This document shows, piece by piece, positions 24,953 to 37,272 of a stretch of DNA of 64,000 bases. Made by a program: the position numbers and the translations under genes. This DNA is from Angiostrongylus vasorum (taxonomy: Eukaryota > Nematoda > Chromadorea > Rhabditida > Metastrongylidae): positions 1,582,501 through 1,646,500 of the forward strand of contig JADANN010000018.1 in assembly GCA_018806985.1 (NCBI GenBank), written 5' to 3'. How positions within the stretch are numbered: position 1 is the first letter of the stretch; every line of letters starts with the position of its first letter. The notes below the pieces were generated by a model. It was not told the origin of the DNA. It ran no database searches and was given only the letters and a program-made list of their open reading frames with translations.

Positions 24953-25008
24953 ACGACGATGAAGCGAATCGAAGAACTGCACGACGATGAAGCGAATCGA
25001 AGAACTGC
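24953..25008 (+). repeat. 28-bp tandem duplication
   Basis: Two identical units beginning ACGACGATGAAGCG and ending GAAGAACTGC, in the gcy intron 24480-25369. The unit length is not a multiple of three. Confidence 0.93.
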
Positions 25009-26607
25009 TGAAATCGCATAATATGTGATAATTGGCTACTTAAATGTTCTTTGAGAATAGGTTTTAATCTAAGATAATCATCGATCGTACAGTGGTTACA
25101 GTGGTTCGAAATCCCTAGCTAGTAAGAGAGAGAAAACGTCTTGTTTTAATGGCACTGATTTTTGGTCTGTTTGCTCAAAAGTGAGAACAAATAAGATGTT
25201 AAGGTGCATAGTAAACGATAACATGGCTTGTAAGTAGATGAGTGAGAAAAAAGTCTATCATGCGTCCAGACAATTTTTTCTTTGGTGCACTCATCTTCTA
25301 TTCTAACTTACCACTAATCTATGGGTACCTTTAGAATTTCCGAGATATTAACTCGCTCTGGCATTTCAGAATTGGTGTACAAGCTAAAGCGCGGTGGTCG
25401 ATCGCCAATCAGACCAGAGCTGAACACGGTGGATGACCAAAATTCGAGGATGTCAGCGCTGGTGAAGGACTGCTGGAGTGAAGAGCCCGATGAGCGACCG
25501 TCCTGTGAGCAAGGGAAATCGTTCATGAAAAGCTTGAACGACAAAAAGCAAGTATTTTTGTTCTTATGTTTTGCTAACTATTTCTACTATTCTAACAATG
25601 CTTTTGTACTTTGAAAGGAACTTATCTACTTATCAAATATGTGTTGATATAAGGAAAGTACGCTTACAACCAAATTCACCAATGTTGCGTGCAACCCCGA
25701 CAATTATCGATTAGTTCCAAGTCAGGAGACATTAGGAAAGGTAAAATTAGTAAAGTAGCAAAAGAATAAAAAAAATTTGAAAAAAGGCGAAAATTACAAG
25801 AAGAAGTACCATTCGTCTGTGCCAAACACCAAATTTGCTCAATTAGACTCCGCTTGTAAACACACCGGGTACGAGGCTTTTTGGAGGAAATCCTTCAATT
25901 TACCTCGAAATGAGAGCTCCCTCTGACAGCACAAAACACATTATGATGTTTGCAATGAAATAGAAATCACGCAGGAATTCCCGATTTGAACTAGTCCCTT
26001 GAAAATGTCTGCATAAGAATGAAGCACCGAATTTAATTTCTGCTTAGTTTAAACTGGAAAAGAAACATTTTGGCTTTGTTTAGGTCATCGAACCTTATGG
26101 ATTACGTCTTTAATACACTCAAGCAACACGCATCAAATTTGGAAGTCTTTTTTCTATGCAAATTATCGAGAAGGAACTATTGAAATAGATCTTTTTATAA
26201 TCTTGAACGGACACACCAACGGTATTATATAGTAGAGCAATAGAACTAGCTGCTGAAGTTGTGGAAATAACCATCCATTCGTTTTGCAGATTCAAGCTCG
26301 AATGAGAGAACTCACAGAAGAGAAGAAAAAAAAGCGACATCCTTCTCTATCGAATGCTACCAAAGTTCGTTTCCATATTTCATCCTTCTCACCTTTAATC
26401 CATACCGTTTCAAGCTAACAAAGTAAGAATAAGTCATTGACAAATCACAATTTAAATTTTTTGGCTTCTTCGATTTGTACTCGGAGAAATTTCACGAAGA
26501 AAACGTAAGGATTGGATCCCAATGAAGCAGAACTCATGAGTAGGAATGACACGCCAGCTTACTTTGTTCTTGTTGTTACTGATTTTTCAGCGAAGTACTT
26601 AAAAAAT

Positions 26608-26895
26608 AAAATAAGGGATAAAGCTCTCGGCATTGATCAATCCCTGAGGGATGCGCCATGCATTTGACTTCAGTAAGTATCGTTGGAAGTGATTGAATGC
26701 ATATCTGGCCTTTATTACAATGACTCGCGGTGGCCTAGCGATATATTGAGCCAGTACTGCTATCCTCCCAGATAAGTCTGGCACTAATTTGCCGACTCCC
26801 GGAGGGATGGAAGGTTTGGTGAGCAATGGGCGCGGGGATCGATCCCACGTCTTTGTCGCAGTGGCGCTTCCAACCATTGCTTGCGCCACGCAGCG
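26608..26895 (-). repeat. SINE family 1 copy
   Basis: Reverse copy from AAAGCTCTCGGCATTGATC to the A-box end TTGCGCCACGCAG. It lies just 5' of the gcy exon at 26950, within the intron. Confidence 0.72.
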
Positions 26896-27407
26896 AAGTG
26901 CTTACCATTTAAAATCAAATACACACTTGCGCGGCAAATTTGCTTTCAGACAAGTAGCGGAGAAACTAAAGCTGGATCAATCAGTGGAGCCGGAGGTGTT
27001 CGAGTGTGCGACGCTGTTCTTCTCGGATGTGGTGTCATTCACAACTTTGGCCAGTAGGTGCACACCTTTACAGGCAGGTTATAACGTTAATTCCGATTCG
27101 AACTAAACAGCAGAAAACTGCTTGTCATTACTAGGTGATCGGCTTCCTGAACGATTTTTACACCTTGTTCGACGCAGTCATTGAGGAACATGATGTGTAC
27201 GAGGTTAGACACTGAACATAGTTTCAGCGACTTTACGAGACTGAGTACGTAGGTTTGCAACAGTGCGCAAATTTCTGTAAATACTTATTACCGGTGTAGA
27301 ACACTATTTTTCTGTACCTTAATAGGTTGTCGAAGCTTTGCCTTTGTCCAGAAAGACAGCGATTGCTTGGTGAACGAATGAATGAATGACATTAGTTTTG
27401 GACTGTG

Positions 27408-27655
27408 CTTGACCGTAAACCAATACCTGGATCCACCACCGTTCTTGTATCAAACTGGTCGCATGGTGGCAAATCTCTCTCTGATCTACAAGAGCGGCGA
27501 CTGCCTGAGGTGGTGAAGACCTAGTGACGACTTTGGCTAGGCTGACCTCGGGATTTCAGGAAACCACAATAGCTAAAACAGCAAAATTCCGAAGAAATAG
27601 CAGTTTTGCTGTGGCCCGCACAATCAGTGAAGACAGGCCATTCAAGTATCCAAGT
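27408..27655 (-). repeat. Family 4 repeat copy
   Basis: Reverse copy within the gcy intron 27204-28125 (CCAATACCTGGATCCACCA to CCATTCAAGTATCCAAGTG). Confidence 0.7.
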
Positions 27656-28531
27656 GTTGCATGTTATTTGAAATCACGAAAATACTGAGAATTAGCGAAA
27701 TTTGGAGAAAAGAAGTTAAATTCCAAGCAAGTTTCAAAGTTTTTCCGAAACTCATCTTTTAATATAAGGACCATTATTATCATGCTCAAGGAGACCCATT
27801 TTTGTGTGCGACCGGCTATTCCCTAAAGTCCAATTTCGCTTGTGTGGTTGTGTCTGCGACGAGGAAATCATGGTTGAATTCGCAAAAAAAAAATCCAAGT
27901 CTCGCAAATAACCGAAAACAACCTCACATGTGAAAAGCCCAGTTTGCTTCCTTATCCGTTCCTCAGGTATAAGATTCGGAAATATTTTAACATATTGCAC
28001 TCCAAAATCGCGCACATCATTCCTCAGCAGTCTACTGTTCGCATAATCGTATAGGGCTTCACAACACCTTTTTTAACCCAAGGTTATATGTTTGTAGGAA
28101 ACTGGGAGAAATCCGCTCATTGTAGATGGAGACGATCGGCGACGGCTACTTGTGCGCGTCTGGTTTGCCACAGCGTAATGGCAACGAACATGCGAAGGAA
28201 ATCGCCGTGATGTCGTTCGAACTGCTTCTAGGCATCAAAGAATTTCGCATCCCACATCTACCTAATGAAAGAGTCAACATCCGCATTGGAATTCACACAG
28301 GTTGCTGATCGCATCATTATATTTCGCATACTTCACAGATTTTTCGGATTTTCAGATCCTTCGTTTTCTTTTAACAAGTTTATTGGTCGTGGAAAGTTAA
28401 TCGGTTAGCTTTTCATGTTAGACATTAAGTCCCAACTTGAAATACAACTAAATCTTCACATAAACGTGTGGTTATTCAAACCGCCACAGAACGGCAGTAA
28501 CACGGAAATATTAGGTAGACAACACTTCTAC

Positions 28532-28918
28532 TTATAATGATGTGGTCGAAGTCGGTGATGACAGAATTCCAAAGTTCACATATTCGTTTTTGAAGGCATC
28601 CAAGCTTTCATTCTTCAAAAGTAAAGTTTTATCTGATATTTCGGTGTGGTCGAAGGAACGCACGAAGACGGATTTCATTCCAGTTTCAATGGCCAGTCGC
28701 AAACTTCGCCACCCTTCACTCTCCATCAACGATTGTATTCGAGATAATGCCTTTTTTAAATATTTGGAAAGCATTTCAAGATTAAAAATCGTGCCCACGA
28801 ACCAATCGTAACTTGGAGCTAACCATGAGCTATCCGTGATCAGCGTTTCGCGAAGAACAGTAAAAAGAAAGGATCTTATAACAAGAGTAGGCTCTTTTTT
28901 TTTAAACAATATCTACAA
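28532..28918 (-). CDS. Unrecognised ORF inside a gcy intron
   Basis: About 125 codons are open on the minus strand after an ATCTTGTAG acceptor-like site. The reading includes SKYLKKALSRIQSLMESEGW and LRLAIETGMKSVFV and ends in a stop at 28532. The composition is protein-like, with a mix of helical and hydrophobic residues. No family is recognised. It could be an exon of a gene nested in the intron, a transposon remnant, or chance. Confidence 0.28.
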
Positions 28919-30284
28919 GATTGAAAAGCGGTCGGCTATTTCAAGATCAACACTGGCCCATTACCTACCAGTGTTACAGAACATAACATTACGACCAGTG
29001 TTGCAGAATATCGCGTGGCGAAACTACACGAGGACCGGCATTCAACAATGCTTAAGTTTACAGAATCCTAAGTTGCATCCAAATAAACACACGGACCGGA
29101 CCACCTGCGAGGTGATGAAGTGTTTGGATGGCATGGCATAAGATGACGAATCATTAAACACCTGAGATTATGATAACCACTACCAGAGCTTCACATGGGA
29201 AGGCTAACTATGCTCAAAAGAATGGTGAAAAAAGTTAAGGAGGATATTTGCTCCCAGTGATTCGCACTTCTGATTTCCGGAACACTCTCTTCATTGACGT
29301 AGAGCTATATAGCATCTGGTTCCCACAAGATTAAACTCTGTTACCTGCTAAACCTACTACCAGTTGTTAACAAACTTATTATTCTTGATAGAACTTAATA
29401 TACTTACACAGTGAAAAAACTAGTGGGGCTGTACCGTTGTACACGAGCAGAGACCTACACAATGTTGGTAACAATTGCCTAATGTATCGACTATCGTTCG
29501 ATACCTCTTTTCTGGGGTTATTCTCACCAGGTTACCCCCCTCTTTATAGAAAATTAAGCAATAGAATACAAAGGAGCTATATTTACGTGGAAATTTTATG
29601 TAAACCATATATGTCTGCTAGCTAAGAAATTCAGTGAAGTATCATGATAGTGCTTGACACCACTGTGCCTCACTTTCATCATAAAGTACTTTGATATGCG
29701 TGCACAAAAAAAGGTGGATGAACTAGACAGTCAAAGGATTTAGATGAAGGGTAATAATACAAGGAGTCTATCTATATTTACATAACAATTCAGTGTAAAT
29801 AGAGTATTTCTACGTAGCCGAGAAACCCACCCAAGTATTGCAAAGGCACGACATACGGTTGTGTGTCAGTTTCATCGGCAATAGTTTTGATTTATGTTCA
29901 TGAGAGTAGGGAAGGTTGCAAATGCGCCAGACAATCAAGAGATTGTCATTGAATACTTGGCGATCCTATAAGAAGCGTACTGTAAGCACAATGGAACAGC
30001 GTGTTTTCACAGCAACGTCATTCTCAAAATGAACAGAAAACTTCGAAGATTGGACAACTCCTCGCCGAAAATTTTTGTGGCACGATCAATTAACCAGACG
30101 AAAGAAAGATAAACGATCTCGACATCCAGAAAAAATTTATATTGCTGATTTCGATGAGAACAGCAACCATCAAAACGTCATCCGTTTTGAAGATCCATTC
30201 CCACACAATAGAACGAATGCTTCTGGAAGCTCCAGCTGTGTACACCTGATAAGCTGGTTTGAAGGTTAATGAGATGAACAACTT

Positions 30285-30510
30285 GAAACCACAATGATGC
30301 TGAGATATTTGCAAAACGCCGGACCGCAGGTATCTGCGGTGGGATCGAACTCGCCACTACGTTTTCCGTAGACTAACGCGTTCATTAACACACAATGCAG
30401 GCCCTTCGTCTCTCCTTTCTCTCAACCGTGTTTTATATGCACTATCAACAATCACCGATCAACGGGGTTGATCTGGGTAGCACAAATCGGGATTGAACCC
30501 AATTAAACTA
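30285..30510 (+). repeat. SINE family 2 copy (diverged)
   Basis: GATATTTGCAAAACGCCGGAC, then TGGGATCGAACTCGCC, which keeps a better B-box-like element than most copies. Located in the last large gcy intron. Confidence 0.65.
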
Positions 30511-30594
30511 ATGCTGTGTTATAAATTACAATGTAATTACTTTTTTATTTACTGCCTTTTTCTTTTTTCATGGCAGGGGTATGATACTTACTTG

Positions 30595-30935
30595 ATACTT
30601 GAACGGCCCGTCCTCACTAGTTGTGCGGGCTCCAGCATAATCACCATTTTTCAGAGATTTGCTGGTTAAGCCATAGTGGTTTCCTGGAACCCCGAGGACA
30701 GCCTGGCCGAAGTCTGCCTCAAGTCGTCACTACGACAGGCAGTCGCAGCCCTTGTGGATCAGGGGGAGATTTACCACCATCGACTTTGATACCAAGACGA
30801 TGGTGGATCTTGGTATTGGTTTACTCTTAGCTAGGCTTCCTGATGGAAACGTCCCACCGCTGTACATCGCAGTCCGACCCCCAGGAACACCTCCCAGCCA
30901 CGATGTGGCGGTAAACCATTGGGAGGGGCAGGGGT
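30595..30935 (+). repeat. Family 4 repeat copy
   Basis: Forward copy (ATACTTGAACGGCCCGTCC to CGATGTGGCGGTAAACCATTG) in the last large gcy intron. Confidence 0.7.
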
Positions 30936-31613
30936 ATGATATGAATTGTAACCACAATGTCCGGAGTTTTATAAGTATCTCAGAATCATTGTGGTTACAA
31001 TTCACATCATACATTGCCATGAAAAAAGAATAGGTGGTAATAAAAAATGATTACAAACAACTTCTTTCCGTAGCTGAGCAACAAAGAAGCGATTTCGGAA
31101 GTCTGTTCCTCGGTTTTTACTACCCTAGCATTCTAATTCGGTGCACTTGATGACAAACGAAAGGAAAAGTGATACAGCTAATGAACAGCAGAATGGAAAT
31201 TTTCTGAAATTAGTGTCTGATTCGGTAACACTAGATTCATATAAGATCGTTCCTGGTGCGTGATTAACCAAACTGAGATTAACCATACCTTCTTGTTCTT
31301 CATATCTTAATTGGTGTGATCTTTACGTCTAAATATACAGTTATTCTAGGATCACTAGTGACCGGTGTGGTTGGGATAACCATGCCTCAATAACCGCTAG
31401 CCAAATGGAGAGCAATGGAAAACGTGAGCATCCCCTCATGCTTCTTCTCCGTTTTCCCAGATTTTTGGAGTTTTTTAATCCCTACTATGAATTTTTCTGA
31501 CGGGAGGATTTCAGCTGGTCGAGTTCATATTTCCACAGATACGATGAAGTTTTTGACTCAAGTCATTGGTGGCTGTAAGACGGAGCCACGAGGGGAAGTA
31601 ATAGTTAAGCTAG

Positions 31614-33024
31614 GTGTTATAGGGGGATGCTAACACTAATTAGACTACTTTTAAATAATTAAGGAATATACACCACTTTCCTTTCTAGATTTTATATGAC
31701 AACAATCAAGACTCTTTCGTTAATTGTTGACCTTCTTATTGTTGCTAGCGGAGTTGTGTGAGAAACTATTTCTCTCCATCACGGAATTATTGTCATTCGT
31801 ATGGCAACAACAAATAGCTTTATTCAGGGCAAAGGAGCGGTAGAAACTCATTGGCTGCTCACCCCCGAAGAGCAGGCGCAATCCAGTAATTTTGTTGGGC
31901 AATAGTATACTAAATCTTTGTTACTTAGTTGTCTTTTCGACGCTAGTTCCATTTGTATTTAAAGTGGTGGAACACCACTCACTGATCGAGCACTTGTTGG
32001 TAGTGGGGTATTATTCCATGTGCGGTTGTTCGAAGACCACCTGATTATAGAAATGTGGAAGATCTTCTCAGTACTCTGGAAAGAAATTATTGGATATGAA
32101 CGTCTCAAAGTAGGTAAAGTTCTATTTGTTGTTAATTTTTTACATCTAAGGTACGTTGCACAATCAGTCACGCACATCCTAGCCTGTTCTGGAACAGCAT
32201 GAAGCATAAAGACGAAATTTCATCTTGGAAACATTGGCGAAGTGATGCTAATATGCGACATCTTTCGGAAAACAGGAATAAGACTCGAATTTAGCGAATG
32301 TGTCCCTAATGTCATCGTAGTCGCGGAAGTTTTTGAAACGTTAGTGATGCTTCACGACTCAGAGAAAATGGCAGTCTGAGGGCTCTATACCCAGACCACG
32401 ACCGGAAAAGTGTGACAGCACGGCACAAGCTGAGCTTGTCATAGCGAAAAAAGGACTCTGAACAATTTTGGCCGCTTTTTCTTCGCGGAAACTGCAAGTT
32501 TGCACATTTGTTCTGTATGGTACTTAACATTCACAGTCTAGTTCTGCACCAACAACTTTGAAGAGATCGCACCCTCGGGACCAAAAAAGTGGACAACACC
32601 AGAACATTGGCAGCATGTGGGCCGGATTTCAGTAAATTGTTAGGTTTCTCTAAGTTGGGAAGCAAGAGCGTTTGGGGCATTTTGCTTTCGATCTTAAGCG
32701 AATTTTTATTCACTGCCACGATGCGCCGACATAGACATAAAGAATATCTGGAGATATGCTAATCATTTCAATGTTTTGGGCATAACACCAATTTCGACGC
32801 CAAAGAAATCAACAGGGAAATTAAGGAGGCTGAGACAAAAAAGTAAGATAAATAAAATGAATGAAAATTGAGTTGATCAATTAAATGAAAAAATAGCTTA
32901 GATTCAACCACAAAGGTGCAGCAGGGAGCTAATGTGTTGCCCACTGCACTGCTGAGACCATTACTTTACCCTTCTCTCTATCAATTTTTAATGGTATTCT
33001 TGCTGTGAAAAACTGCCTGAGAGA
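31614..33024. other. Downstream of last recognised gcy exon
   Basis: The expected terminal gcy exon (the KGVMETFWL-type end) was not found. Short overlapping frames at 31959-32719 match nothing known. Confidence 0.4.
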
Positions 33025-33200
33025 AAACCAAAGCAAAGGCCTCAGTGGTGCAGTAGGTAACACTTAAGTCTGCGTACCTCCGAAAAGAGTACTCACGCAA
33101 TGGTTCGAATCAGGCCTGCGGCCCAAGTTTTGCAAATATTTCAGCACTATTTCATTTGTATTTCAAAAGTACTCCGCCGTTAAAAAGTAAAGCGCAATGG
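33025..33200 (+). repeat. SINE family 3 copy (tRNA-like head)
   Basis: CCTCAGTGGTGCAGTAGGTAA, then CAATGGTTCGAATCAGG, with the same CCTCCGAAAAG spacer as the 5.5 kb copy. The 3' part resembles the SINE family 2 tail (TTTGCAAATATTTCAGC). Confidence 0.55.
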
Positions 33201-33494
33201 ATGAAAGGTTGAACATTGTGAAAACGGTGTTTAGAAGAAACTCTTTATTATGCAATGAAAGTTAGGTATTAGGTTTTGGTTGTGAAGAAGATTAGTAGAT
33301 TACCTTTCAGCTTGCCAACTTTGGGGTTTGAGGAAACCGTCGAAGCCTTAGCAAGTATCGAGTCTTGTTGAATAACCTTGTATCTGCTCGAGAAGGAAGC
33401 ATTAACTTATTGAACAGTGTCGCGGATAACAAAAAATTTTTCTCCTTTACAGTTACAGACGCTAGCCTAATCTCGTGAGTAATCGCAATTTTTC

Positions 33495-33665
33495 ACGGCA
33501 GGGTACTATATGAAATGCAACAATAATAATGCTGAGATAGATATTTGCAGAACTCCGGATCGCAGGAGTATGCGGTGGGGAACGAACGCGTTAGTACCCT
33601 TTCCGGGGGCCAACGCGTTCATCACCACACCATGAGGGTCCTTCGTTTAGCCTATCTCTCAGTTA
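33495..33665 (+). repeat. SINE family 2 copy (partial)
   Basis: CGGCAGGGTACTATATGAAA, then GGGGAACGAACGCGTTAG and TTCATCACCACACCATGAGG. The 3' part is missing. Confidence 0.6.
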
Positions 33666-34204
33666 AATTCAGAACGTTATGCTGTAAAAGTGGCAAAATA
33701 TAGAACGTTATGCTATGAAATATAAAGATTACAGCAGTATACACTAGCTAACAGCCCAAATTAGCAACATTGCTCACCTATAAGTCATTTACTGTTTTTT
33801 CTAGTTTCGTTCGCGATTGTGTAAAAATATTGTTCTCGCAATACTCAGCATTTATAATGTGAACATTGAACAAGCCTTCTAAAGCATTTCAGATATTTTC
33901 AATTGCATCTAGAATGCAAGGAATGAACACGAACACTATCAAGGGACAGGAAGTAGCATATTAATATATATAGCATATTAACATATTAATTACGAGCAGC
34001 ACAAATTGGAAACTAACAGAACTTATTGACCAATGACTTCGTGAATTCACATGGGAGATGAAATACGTTTTTTATTTTTTTAAATTAAAATTTTTTCGAA
34101 GTATTGCTTCCAAGAACTCCATTCTTTCCTGCACTTTGGAGGTTTCATTACGTCTTGAAACCCTTCAAAATACATTGACTAACAGTGATCTACCTTGTGG
34201 TAAA

Positions 34205-34488
34205 GGGATGAAAGGATAAAGCCCTCGGCGTTGATTAATCCCCGAAGGATGCGCCATGCATTCGACTTCACTAAGCATCGTGTGGAGGTGATTGAGTGCA
34301 TATATGGCCTCTACAATGACTCGTGGTGGCCTACTATTGTGTCCAGCCAGTGCTGCTATCCTTCCACACAAGTATGGTACCAATTTGCCGAAACCGGAGA
34401 GATGGAAAGCTTGGCGGGCCATGGGTACGGGGATCGATTCCGCGTGTGTTGCAGGGCGCCTCCGACCACTGCGCCACACGCTCCTCTT
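34205..34488 (-). repeat. SINE family 1 copy
   Basis: Near full-length reverse copy. Several overlapping open frames in it on both strands are fortuitous. Confidence 0.72.
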
Positions 34489-34864
34489 ACCATGTGGTAA
34501 GAATCCTTTAGGATTAAGCAGAGGATTTCTCTTCGTAACCAATTGGGCACGGTTTTAGTCGCAAGAGGATAAAGTCCATAGGTAATAAAGTTGAAAACTG
34601 TGAACGAGGAAGAACAAGTAGTCGATCCGAAGACAAAACAGGACACGTCGAACCTATGCATGTCTCACAGTAATCAGAAGACCACACAATTTCTAAGTTG
34701 CAGAAATACGTATTCATGAAACTAATTTTTTCGAAATGGTGTACATTTAAAGTTCGCAGTTCGCACCTCAAGAGAATATGAACAAAACTGCTTGCCCTAC
34801 TCAGATGTTCAAGCTTCCTGTTAGCTATTTTTTATCAAGTATTTTCAGGTATTTATTAACCCTC

Positions 34865-35225
34865 CAACGATTACCGTTTCATCGTGGCTGGGAGGTGTTC
34901 CTAGGTGTTGAGCTGAGATGTAGGGGGGGAGGTTCACCCAGCGGCGGCATCTCCCAAGATGGGAAGGACTGGCTAAAAAGTAAACCAATGCCAGGATCCA
35001 GCGAGGTCCTGGTATCAAACCAGCCACTGGTGGCAAATCTCTGATCAAGAAGATCGGCCACTGTTGTGGTAGAGACGACCTGGTGAAGACTTTGGTTAGG
35101 CTCATTTCGGGACTGCACGGCACGGAACCACAATGGCTAAACGAGCGAAACTCCCTAACGAGTAGAAATTATGTTGTGAAATTACACAAATTATTAACTC
35201 CTTAAGCAGGGCCATCCAAATATCA
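34865..35225 (-). repeat. Family 4 repeat copy (diverged)
   Basis: Reverse copy: TTTCATCGTGGCTGGGAGGTG, then CCAGGATCCAGCGAGGTCCT, then GGCCATCCAAATATC. Confidence 0.6.
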
Positions 35226-36412
35226 AAATAAGTAAGCATCTGCTTACTGTGTATTGTGTGGACATGAAAACTGATACCCCCAACACTCTTCGTACCGTGC
35301 TTTGCTAAGAGCAAACTGAAACGTTCCATCACTAAGGATTAGTCTTTAGGAACCATAATATACGTAATCATAAAACTATTTGCAACCACTGTGGATTCTC
35401 CAGGAGGAGCTTCCTCATTCTGGCGATCGTAGAAACACAATGCAACTGGATGAGCCGATTGAAAACCGGAAAACACTTTCCCATTAAACAGTGGTTCTTT
35501 TCTACAGATAAAAAAATCAATTTAACACTTATTTTAGTAATTCTCAAGACCACCATTCCACCAACTTCAGCATCATTCAAATAATTCATTGCTTTCCTGA
35601 TGACCACAGCAAAGTTGGTTTTTACACCTTTTATTCACAAAAAATGACTTGTGTTTCAGGGGATTTCGATTTCTACAGAGCCTGAGAGGGTCAAGTTGAC
35701 TTCATTCTGCTCAGACAAGCACCTCCATATCGGAAACGGAAAAAAAACATGATACCAAGAGTCCAATCGTATTGGAAGCAAAATATTCCTTACCAAGAAT
35801 ACAAAATATTAACATCGACGACAAAAAGACTGGTGTTAGGTAAGGCGATACCATCTCGCCAAAATTATTCACCGCCTCCCTCGAGAACGTCATGCGAACA
35901 TCGTAATGGGACAACACGGGAGTGAAAGTCGATGGTCGGCAATTACACCATGTTCGCTTTGCTGACGAAATCGTCCTGGTAACAACAAACATCAGCCATG
36001 CGAAAAGAATACTTTACGACTTTGATAGAGCTTGTGGAAAGACTGGTTCTCGACAAAATCTCATGAAAACGAAGTTCATGAGGAACGGGTTGGTATCCCA
36101 TGTCTCATTCATTCTCAAATGAACGAATATCTTTGAATCCACCAGTTACAACTACCTAGGTCAGAAAAATCAATATGACGAAATGGCGAAAGTCTTCGAT
36201 TCAGAGTTGAGCAGAAGGGAAACGAGCGGCTTGGGAATTTTCAACAGCATCGATGATGTATGAAAAGAACAAAGAACGCCCGAAAGCGTGCCCACCTTTT
36301 CGACTCCAGGATTCTTCCCGCGTCAACATGTGCGTCAGAGACTTGGTCGTCGTGCGAGCAGGATGAAAGATCGGTCAGCGTTTAAAGCCCAGTCGAAAGA
36401 ACGATGCTAGAA

Positions 36413-37225
36413 GTAACTCAAAAGACCGACTTTCTACAAGCCTCGGCATAAATAATCGACCTCCCACCCAATACCCTACGCTGTCGATTGGTTTGCAACC
36501 ACCCGTGTGATCGTTTGTGCAGCCCAGAAGATTGCGTAATATGTCTTAATGGGAGAGAGGGGATTGCATGAGTTCAGGTATAATATACTTGATCTCATAT
36601 AACGCATGCGGTGAGGAATACATTGGGGAAACGGGTAGACCATTTTGTGTCCGCATAAAAAGAACATCTAGATGGGAAAGCTAAAATTCGTCAAAACACT
36701 CCTCTAGGTACACATAGGGCACAAAAGCACAACGGCGATGATTTTGAAGTGACTGGCCGAGCCTTAGCGCAGCAATCAAAGACATCAAGGCGCAAGACCC
36801 CAAAGCACTTTGGATAATTTCCAAAAATCCAAAGATGAACCGGGAAAACGAATGCCTCGTTATCACACTTGATATAGCGCCTTATTTCTAATTGATTTTC
36901 TGACCTGTGCGGACATCATTCGTCGTTCCACGTTGACAAGACACGGGTGATCACACCCACAGCAGCACGGTGAGTAGTTTCTTTTTGAATAAATTGGCGC
37001 TTTCTTATATCCTAGATCTTCATTAATACTGTAGAATTGTTACTGAGTCATAAGGCTGTTGCAAAGAACACGTCTAGCCTCTGAGGAAGGCAAAATCACC
37101 GAGAAGTCAGCCATCGAACCACCACAACAACAACGACAGCAACAACAACAACAGCAACAACAACAACAACTACAACTACAGCTTGGACGAACCTCGTATC
37201 AGCTCAACAAAGGCAGTTCGCAAGA

Positions 37226-37272
<47 letters not shown>

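Larger units (their letters stand above)
14387..25551 (+). pseudogene. gcy kinase-homology domain exons (C-terminal half)
   Basis: Exon 14387-14458 reads DVIDKGAMQMDWYFKYSLM. Exon 14537-14620 reads AIHFLHHSSFGGHGWLSS and then NCLVDERWK. Exon 14759-14819 reads VKVTFFGLQAIKRMEIREQS. Exon 14917-14989 reads LWLAPEHIRDPLLAPTKMGD. All these joins are in phase. The family then needs SFAIICSGVITKKSAWDL, which is present at 24403-24479 after a TTTAG acceptor. Its first base completes the AG left by 14989 to give Ser, but the donor there is AT, not GT. The intron would be 9.4 kb and contains several Penelope-like copies. Exon 25370-25551 reads ELVYKLKRGGRSPIRP and CWSEEPDERPS. The kinase-homology domain binds nucleotide but is not expected to be catalytic in this family. 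Confidence 0.85.
26084..31613 (+). pseudogene. gcy dimerisation helix and guanylyl cyclase catalytic domain exons
   Basis: Exon 26084-26144 reads NLMDYVFNTLKQHASNLE. Exon 26290-26364 reads IQARMRELTEEKKK and then shifts frame at an A8 run; reading one A fewer gives SDILLYRMLPK, in phase with the next exon. Exon 26950-27073 has VAEKLKLDQSVEPE and LFFSDVVSFTTL, including the metal-binding Asp. Exon 27135-27203 reads VIGFLNDFYTLFDAV. Exon 28126-28300 has METIGDGYLCASGLP, keeping the second metal Asp and the guanine-selecting Glu, and ends RIGIHTG. Exon 31350-31423 reads VTGVVGITMP, then loses about ten codons (the CLFGD block), then resumes TASQMESNGK. The usual catalytic Arg of NTASR is Gln. 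Exon 31515-31613 reads GRVHISTDTMKFLTQVIGG. The product could not be a functional cyclase. Confidence 0.87.
33666..35804. other. Repeat-rich intergenic sequence
   Basis: Holds a SINE family 1 copy and a family 4 repeat; the remainder (33.7-34.2, 34.5-34.86, 35.23-35.8 kb) shows no supported feature. Confidence 0.5.

Noticed and set aside
34165..34661. Five overlapping ORFs of 60-125 codons on both strands
   Set aside because: All lie across a SINE family 1 copy; related SINE copies elsewhere give similar frames.
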